Below, piece after piece: positions 59,457-64,000 of a stretch of 64,000 nt of DNA (position 1 is the stretch's first letter; each line of letters starts with the position of its first letter). The notes beneath the pieces were generated by a model, which had not been told where the DNA came from, did no database searches, and worked only from the letters and a program-made list of their open reading frames with translations. The translations under genes and the position numbers were made by a program. Origin of the DNA: Streptomyces sp. NRRL F-4489 (GTDB lineage: Bacteria > Actinomycetota > Actinomycetes > Streptomycetales > Streptomycetaceae); assembly GCF_001509485.1 (NCBI RefSeq), contig NZ_LLZI01000221.1:62001-126000 (forward strand), read 5' to 3'.

Positions 59457-60017
59457 CTACCGAGGCGCGATCGTCCTCACCCAGTCATCGACGGTGAGGA
59501 CGTCCGCCCACTGCGGGAACAGCCGCTCGGTGAGGACCCGGTGCACCTCCGGGTCGAGGTCCAGACAGCCGTCGGCCAGGACGGTGAGGCCGAAGTCCAA
59601 GTCGTTCGCCTGGCACAGGGTGGACAGCACCACGGCGCTGGTGGCGATGCCGGTGAGGACGAGGCTGTCGATACCGCGTGCTCTGAGCAGCACGTCGAGA
59701 TCGCTGCCCGAGAACGCGCTCGCCCGCCTCTTGGTGACCACCACATCGCCCGGCCGGGGCGCGACTTCGGGGTGGATCCCGGTGCCTGGCGCGCCCTCGG
59801 CATACAGGCCGGCCTGGGCGATGGCGGCCAGAGCCCTGTTGCGCGTACCGACTTCCGGGAAGCCGGGACGGAAGCCGATGACCACGTAGATGACAGGCAT
59901 GTCCGCCGCCCGGGCCGCGTCGATCGCCCGGCGCACGCGGGACAGGTACGCGGCGTCGGCGCCGGCGATGTCCACGATGGCCTGCTGGACGTCCATCACG
60001 AGAAGTGCGCTGGTCAT
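59457..60017 (-). CDS. Isochorismatase-like hydrolase lacking the catalytic cysteine
   Basis: 186 residues. Fold and two of the three catalytic residues are as in cysteine hydrolases: D9 in VMDVQQ and K96 in VTKRRASAFSGS. The third, the nucleophile Cys in the (T-N/S-x-C-V) turn, is Val129 in GIATSAVVLST. This replacement occurs in a subgroup, so it may be a binding protein or use another nucleophile. DVVVTKRRASAF and LTVLADGCLDLDPEVHRVL are typical. Start ATG 60017. Confidence 0.83.
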   Translation of the reverse strand: MTSALLVMDVQQAIVDIAGADAAYLSRVRRAIDAARAADMPVIYVVIGFRPGFPEVGTRNRALAAIAQAGLYAEGAPGTGIHPEVAPRPGDVVVTKRRASAFSGSDLDVLLRARGIDSLVLTGIATSAVVLSTLCQANDLDFGLTVLADGCLDLDPEVHRVLTERLFPQWADVLTVDDWVRTIAPR

Positions 60018-60079
60018 GGTGTCTCCGGGGGACGTCGGGGCGGAAGTTGGGGCGATCGGACGCGCTGCTGGCCAGCGGA

Positions 60080-60658
60080 TCAGTCCAGGAAGAGGCTCAT
60101 GTACAGCGCCGTCTCCCCATCAGACTTGGTACCGCTGTAGAGAGAAGTGTCGAGGCCGCAGAAGATGAAACCCATCCGCTGGTAGACGCGGATGGCCGGA
60201 GCGTTGATGTTCGTCACTTCCAGCCAGACATGCCCGGCACCGCGTTCCCGGGCCCAGTCGATGGCGTGGCTCATCAGCGTGCGTCCGATTCCCCGGCCCT
60301 GGTACGGCCCCGCCACCTCGATATCGGCAATGGTCAGGCGACGGTTCCAGGGCTCGTACTCCGTGTCGACATAGCCGCACACGCGATCACGATCCAGTGC
60401 GACAAACCGGCGATTGCCCTCCGACACCTCATCGCGCTCGGGCTCATCGTCGGGAAAGACCTTGTGAACCGGCTGGTCCAGCTTGACCGGCCGGAAGGTG
60501 AACCCGCTCCCGGAGCCGACCACTTCGAAGACGGTGTCCGAGACGAACTCGCCCTTGATGACGGCGGACTTGTCCCTCTCGCTCTCTGCCACGCGATAGG
60601 TGAATTCGTCCACAGCCTCAAGGTCCCCTGATGTGGTGCCAGATAGCGTCACGTGCAT
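60080..60658 (-). CDS. GNAT acetyltransferase of the streptothricin acetyltransferase type
   Basis: 192 residues. The N-terminal half has the broad sequence of streptothricin N-acetyltransferases (VDEFTYRVAESERDKSAV, FPDDEPERDEVSEG and NRRFVALDRDRVCGYVD), and the GNAT motif A IEVAGPYQGRGIGRTLMSHAI is clear. The end NAPAIRVYQRMGF and the last strand CGLDTSLYSGTKSDGE resemble SatA and Sat-1, which acetylate beta-lysine of streptothricin and give resistance. Base composition in this gene is less GC-rich than in its neighbours, consistent with transfer. No streptothricin genes are adjacent. Confidence 0.8.
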   Translation of the reverse strand: MHVTLSGTTSGDLEAVDEFTYRVAESERDKSAVIKGEFVSDTVFEVVGSGSGFTFRPVKLDQPVHKVFPDDEPERDEVSEGNRRFVALDRDRVCGYVDTEYEPWNRRLTIADIEVAGPYQGRGIGRTLMSHAIDWARERGAGHVWLEVTNINAPAIRVYQRMGFIFCGLDTSLYSGTKSDGETALYMSLFLD

Positions 60659-60699
60659 AGGTTACCGGCGCCGGAGTGGCACGAGTTGCTGTCACCCAC

Positions 60700-60768
60700 G
60701 AGATGCCTCGCCGATCATGCGTGAAGAATTCTTCGACAAGCCTTTCATCACAGGTCACGAGGCATCTC
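60700..60768. other. Inverted-repeat/hairpin segment of lower GC
   Basis: GAGATGCCTCG (60700-60710) pairs exactly with CGAGGCATCTC (60758-60768). Inside, GAAGAATTCTTC (60723-60734) is a perfect 12-bp palindrome. The segment lies between the Sat-like gene (minus, starts 60658) and the ECF41 target gene, in DNA that is less GC-rich than usual here. A remnant of an inserted element or a structured leader are both possible. Confidence 0.5.
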
Positions 60769-60844
60769 ATGCGCTCCAGCAGCACATCTCCCAGCTAGCA
60801 CACCGGTGGATCGAGGCTGAGGCGACGCAGGTCACATCCGTCCG

Positions 60845-60871
60845 TGTCACAGGGGGCCGGGCTGCCTCGTC
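60845..60871 (+). promoter_or_regulatory. ECF41-dependent promoter
   Basis: TGTCACA (60845-60851), 16 bases, CGTC (60868-60871). This is the promoter pattern known for ECF41 sigma factors, matched in both elements and spacing. It lies 41 bases before the carboxymuconolactone-decarboxylase-like gene and an ECF41 gene follows downstream. Confidence 0.8.
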
Positions 60872-60911
60872 TGAAGGGGTGTAGGCACTCACGATCAGTA
60901 GGGAGCACATC

Positions 60912-61385
60912 ATGAACGCGCGACTGGACTTCTTCGCCCTCCCGGCCGCAGGCAAGCTCCTCAAGCACTTCATGGCGGCCGGCAAGGCGATCAAGGACTC
61001 CGTGCTGCCCGCCGCGACACAGGAGTTGGTGGCGCTGCGCGTCAGCCAGATCAACGGCTGCGCCTTCTGCATCGATATGCACACCAAGGACGCCACCGCT
61101 GCCGGCGAGACCTCGGTGCGGCTGCACCTGGTGGCGGCGTGGCGGGAGGCCGCGGTCTTCACCGAGGCCGAGCGGGCCGCGTTGGAACTGGCCGAGCAGG
61201 GCACCCGGATCGCGGACGGCGCGGGCGGTGTCAGTGACGAGGTGTGGGCCAACGCGGCCAAGCACTACGACGAGGAGCAGCTTGCGGCCCTGGTGGCCCT
61301 CGTCTCCTTCATGAACGCGGCGAACCGGCTCAACATCATCACGCAGCAGCCGGCCGGTGGCTACGAGCCGGGCCAGTCCCACTGA
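60912..61385 (+). CDS. Carboxymuconolactone decarboxylase/AhpD-like protein (ECF41 target)
   Basis: 157 residues from ATG 60912, with GGGAG upstream. The AhpD-type redox motif is C50-x2-C53-x3-H57 in INGCAFCIDMHTKDA. This is the family of carboxymuconolactone decarboxylase-like (COE group) enzymes that ECF41 sigma factors are usually paired with. It may act as an alkylhydroperoxidase or on a cyclic lactone; the actual substrate is unknown. A perfect ECF41 promoter precedes it and the ECF41 gene follows 98 bases downstream. Confidence 0.93.
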   Translation: MNARLDFFALPAAGKLLKHFMAAGKAIKDSVLPAATQELVALRVSQINGCAFCIDMHTKDATAAGETSVRLHLVAAWREAAVFTEAERAALELAEQGTRIADGAGGVSDEVWANAAKHYDEEQLAALVALVSFMNAANRLNIITQQPAGGYEPGQSH

Positions 61386-61412
61386 GCAGCGGTAGGCGGG
61401 CAAGCCGGTCAA

Positions 61413-61440
61413 GGGGGTCGGGGCCTGGGTCCCGGCCCCC
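61413..61440. terminator. GC-rich hairpin between the target gene and the ECF41 gene
   Basis: GGGGGTCGGG (61413-61422) pairs with CCCGGCCCCC (61431-61440) with one G-T wobble and an 8-base loop, 28 bases after the carboxymuconolactone-like stop. It could attenuate read-through into the sigma gene. Confidence 0.5.
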
Positions 61441-61483
61441 GTGGCGCTACTCTGACGTGCCGGTTACGGGGAAGGAATGCGGC

Positions 61484-62413
61484 GTGAGCAAGGTGGAGGA
61501 ATTCGAGGAGCTGCGGTCGCTGTTGTTCTCGATCGCCTACCGGATCCTGGGCAGTGTGAGCGAGGCCGAGGACGCGGTGCAGGAGACCTGGCTGCGGTTC
61601 GACGGCTCGGCGACCCGGCCCGCGTCGACCAAGGCGTTCCTGTCGGCGACGGTGACGCGTATCGCGATCGATGTGTTGCGTTCGGCGCGGGTGCGGCGGG
61701 AGGAATACGTGGGCCCCTGGTTCCCCGAACCGCTGCTCAGCGATCCGTATCAGGACCCGGCCCGGTCCGTGGAGTTGGCGGATTCGGTGTCCATGGCGGC
61801 GCTTCTGCTGCTGGAGCGGCTCAGTCCGCTGGAGCGGGCGGCGTTCGTGCTGCGGGAGGTCTTCGCGTTCGGATTCGACGAGATCGCCGCGGCGGTGGGA
61901 CGGTCGGAGGCGGCGTGCCGCCAGCTGGTGGTGCGGGCGCGGCGGCATATGGAGGCCGGGCGGCCACGCTTCGCAGCGGACCGGCAGGAGCGGCAGGCAC
62001 TGGCGACGCGGTTCTTCGAGGCGCTCAAGGACGGTGATGTCGGCGGGCTGCGGGATCTGCTGGCCGCCGATGTGCAGTTCGTCGGGGACGGCGGAGGCAA
62101 GGCACCGCAGCTGGCCAGGGCCGTGGTGGGCGCGGAGAAGGTGGCCCGGCTGCTGGGTACGGCCTTCCCCTGGCTGACCCGGATCGCCATGACCTGCGAG
62201 CCGCGGGAGATCAATGGCCAGCCCGGCGCCGTCTTCCGCGACCGGGACGGCAACGTGCACAACATCATGGCCCTCGACGTGCTCGACGGCCGGATCCAGA
62301 CCATTCGCACGGTGATCAACCCCGACAAGCTCGGCCACATGGGGCCGGTCGCCGATGCCTGGGCCGTCGACCGGGAGGTGAGGCAGGCCCGCCGGCTGTC
62401 GAGGGAGGGGTAG
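61484..62413 (+). CDS. ECF sigma factor, group ECF41 (SigJ-like) with C-terminal SnoaL-like domain
   Basis: 309 residues from GTG 61484 (GAAGGA 8 bases upstream). Region 2 runs [25 protein letters not shown], linker [10 protein letters not shown], region 4 [23 protein letters not shown]. The extra C-terminal domain of about 130 residues (from 165) is SnoaL-like and holds the two ECF41 hallmarks: D192-GGGK and NPDKL at 269-273. This fused domain controls the sigma factor. It is likely co-regulated with the target gene and may activate TGTCACA-N16-CGTC promoters elsewhere. No anti-sigma gene is present, as usual for the group. Confidence 0.95.
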   Translation: MSKVEEFEELRSLLFSIAYRILGSVSEAEDAVQETWLRFDGSATRPASTKAFLSATVTRIAIDVLRSARVRREEYVGPWFPEPLLSDPYQDPARSVELADSVSMAALLLLERLSPLERAAFVLREVFAFGFDEIAAAVGRSEAACRQLVVRARRHMEAGRPRFAADRQERQALATRFFEALKDGDVGGLRDLLAADVQFVGDGGGKAPQLARAVVGAEKVARLLGTAFPWLTRIAMTCEPREINGQPGAVFRDRDGNVHNIMALDVLDGRIQTIRTVINPDKLGHMGPVADAWAVDREVRQARRLSREG

Positions 62414-62540
62414 GGGGAGTAGGGGGAGTAGGGGGAGGGAGGGCACGGGATCGTGGTCCCCGATCGATCAGTTTTCGAGAAGTCGCCCCCGGCAGCGCCG
62501 CCCTAGTATCAAGGCATTCCCCACGGGCGTGTTCCACACC

Positions 62541-62565
62541 GGCACAGGCACAGGCACAGGCACAG
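62541..62565. repeat. Hexanucleotide tandem repeat (GGCACA)n
   Basis: GGCACA repeated four times (62541-62564) followed by G, directly upstream of the truncated DUF1801 gene. It may mark a slippage or deletion point. Confidence 0.75.
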
Positions 62566-62577
62566 ACGGAGGCGGCG

Positions 62578-62793
62578 ATGAGCATGCCCGCGTACGCGAA
62601 GGACGGCAAGATCGTCTGCTTCTTCCAGTGCTCCGCGAAGTTCAAGGCCCGCTACTCCACGCTCGGCTTCAGTGACCAGGCCAACCTGGACGACGGCGGC
62701 GCGATGTGGCCGGCCGCGTACGCGCTGACCGGCGAGCTGACGGCCCGCGATGAGGTACGTATCGCGGAGCTGGTGACGCGGGCGGTGAGCTGA
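62578..62793 (+). CDS. Truncated DUF1801-type protein, C-terminal half only (71 aa)
   Basis: The 71 residues match only the C-terminal half of DUF1801 (YdhG-like) proteins: [45 protein letters not shown] and AELVTRAVS. Full members are about 130-150 residues and start with an extra helical part that is absent here. ATG 62578 has GGAGG 4 bases upstream, so the short product may be made. A hexanucleotide repeat lies just upstream where the missing part would be. A TAGTAT -10-like hexamer is at 62504. Confidence 0.7.
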   Translation: MSMPAYAKDGKIVCFFQCSAKFKARYSTLGFSDQANLDDGGAMWPAAYALTGELTARDEVRIAELVTRAVS

Positions 62794-62906
62794 CGGGGAC
62801 GGTCCCGGCCCGCGATGCCGGGGCCGCCCCGCCCCGGCCCCGGCGTGCCTGGGCCCGCCCCGGCCTCGCCCCCGCGACGCCCGCCGCGCCGCGGGGCCGG
62901 GCGCGG

Positions 62907-64000
<1,094 letters not shown>

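Overview
The window reads as a chromosomal segment of a high-GC actinomycete, almost certainly Streptomyces or a close relative. GC is very high, GTG starts and GTGA overlaps are common, and the gene content is typical of the genus: DUF397 protein with a DUF5753-type XRE regulator, SAV2177-type methyltransferase, DUF3040, CU044_2847/Trypco1 protein, F420-linked enzymes and secreted Tat/Sec hydrolases. Two perfect 14-bp parS sites (GTTTCACGTGAAAC) at 18831 and 18909 suggest the broad oriC-proximal half of the chromosome. I saw no rRNA, tRNA, CRISPR array, insertion sequence or large biosynthetic cluster.

Layout. 1-17 kb: amidase end, hydrolase, CPBP protease operon, RidA/MFS facing DeoR/HAD, SDR, LysR facing an EamA exporter, MarR facing a UbiD decarboxylase, a three-gene minus operon (aminotransferase, 2H phosphoesterase, maltokinase-cap protein) facing MerR, then an SDR and an esterase. 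17-24 kb: small membrane proteins, the parS cluster, an FtsH paralogue, a baeRF2 protein, a SHOCT protein. 24-31 kb: peptidase E, a Trypco1 protein behind a RecA-NDp/PafBC-like promoter, a decayed patatin gene, an F420-dependent dehydrogenase. 31-38 kb: SDR, zinc alcohol dehydrogenase, pyrophosphatase, acylphosphatase, FUSC-type membrane protein, HTH/hydrolase operon. 38-41 kb: methyltransferase remnant, intact methyltransferase and a WhiJ/AbaA-like regulatory trio (ATP-binding protein, DUF397, XRE). 41-50 kb: GNAT, LLM oxidoreductase, MarR facing a QueD-type quercetinase, MarR facing a hydrolase, secreted trypsin-like protease, aldo/keto reductase. 49-55 kb: two secreted glycan-active enzymes (GH5 endoglycoceramidase-like and PNGase A-like), a phosphotransferase, and an F420 nitroreductase facing TetR. 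55-64 kb: erythromycin-esterase homologue facing a MINPP-like secreted phosphatase, leaderless ArsR-type regulator, streptothricin-acetyltransferase-like GNAT, an ECF41 sigma factor with its partner carboxymuconolactone-decarboxylase-like gene, a truncated DUF1801 gene and a UvrA paralogue running off the end.

Many genes form regulator/enzyme pairs that share a short intergenic region, and most of those regions carry a clear dyad (at 9099, 10860, 14937, 39563, 43715, 44932, 54811/54864 and 58581). This is mainly accessory metabolism and detoxification, not one large pathway. The most informative signals are the ECF41 promoter (TGTCACA-N16-CGTC) before the carboxymuconolactone-decarboxylase-like gene, the parS pair, the composite dyad and shared GGTAAGTGC motif in the WhiJ-like locus, the leaderless ArsR promoter embedded in a 20-bp palindrome, and the doubly broken patatin gene beside a Trypco1 gene. 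No wholly new multi-gene system could be demonstrated from sequence alone.
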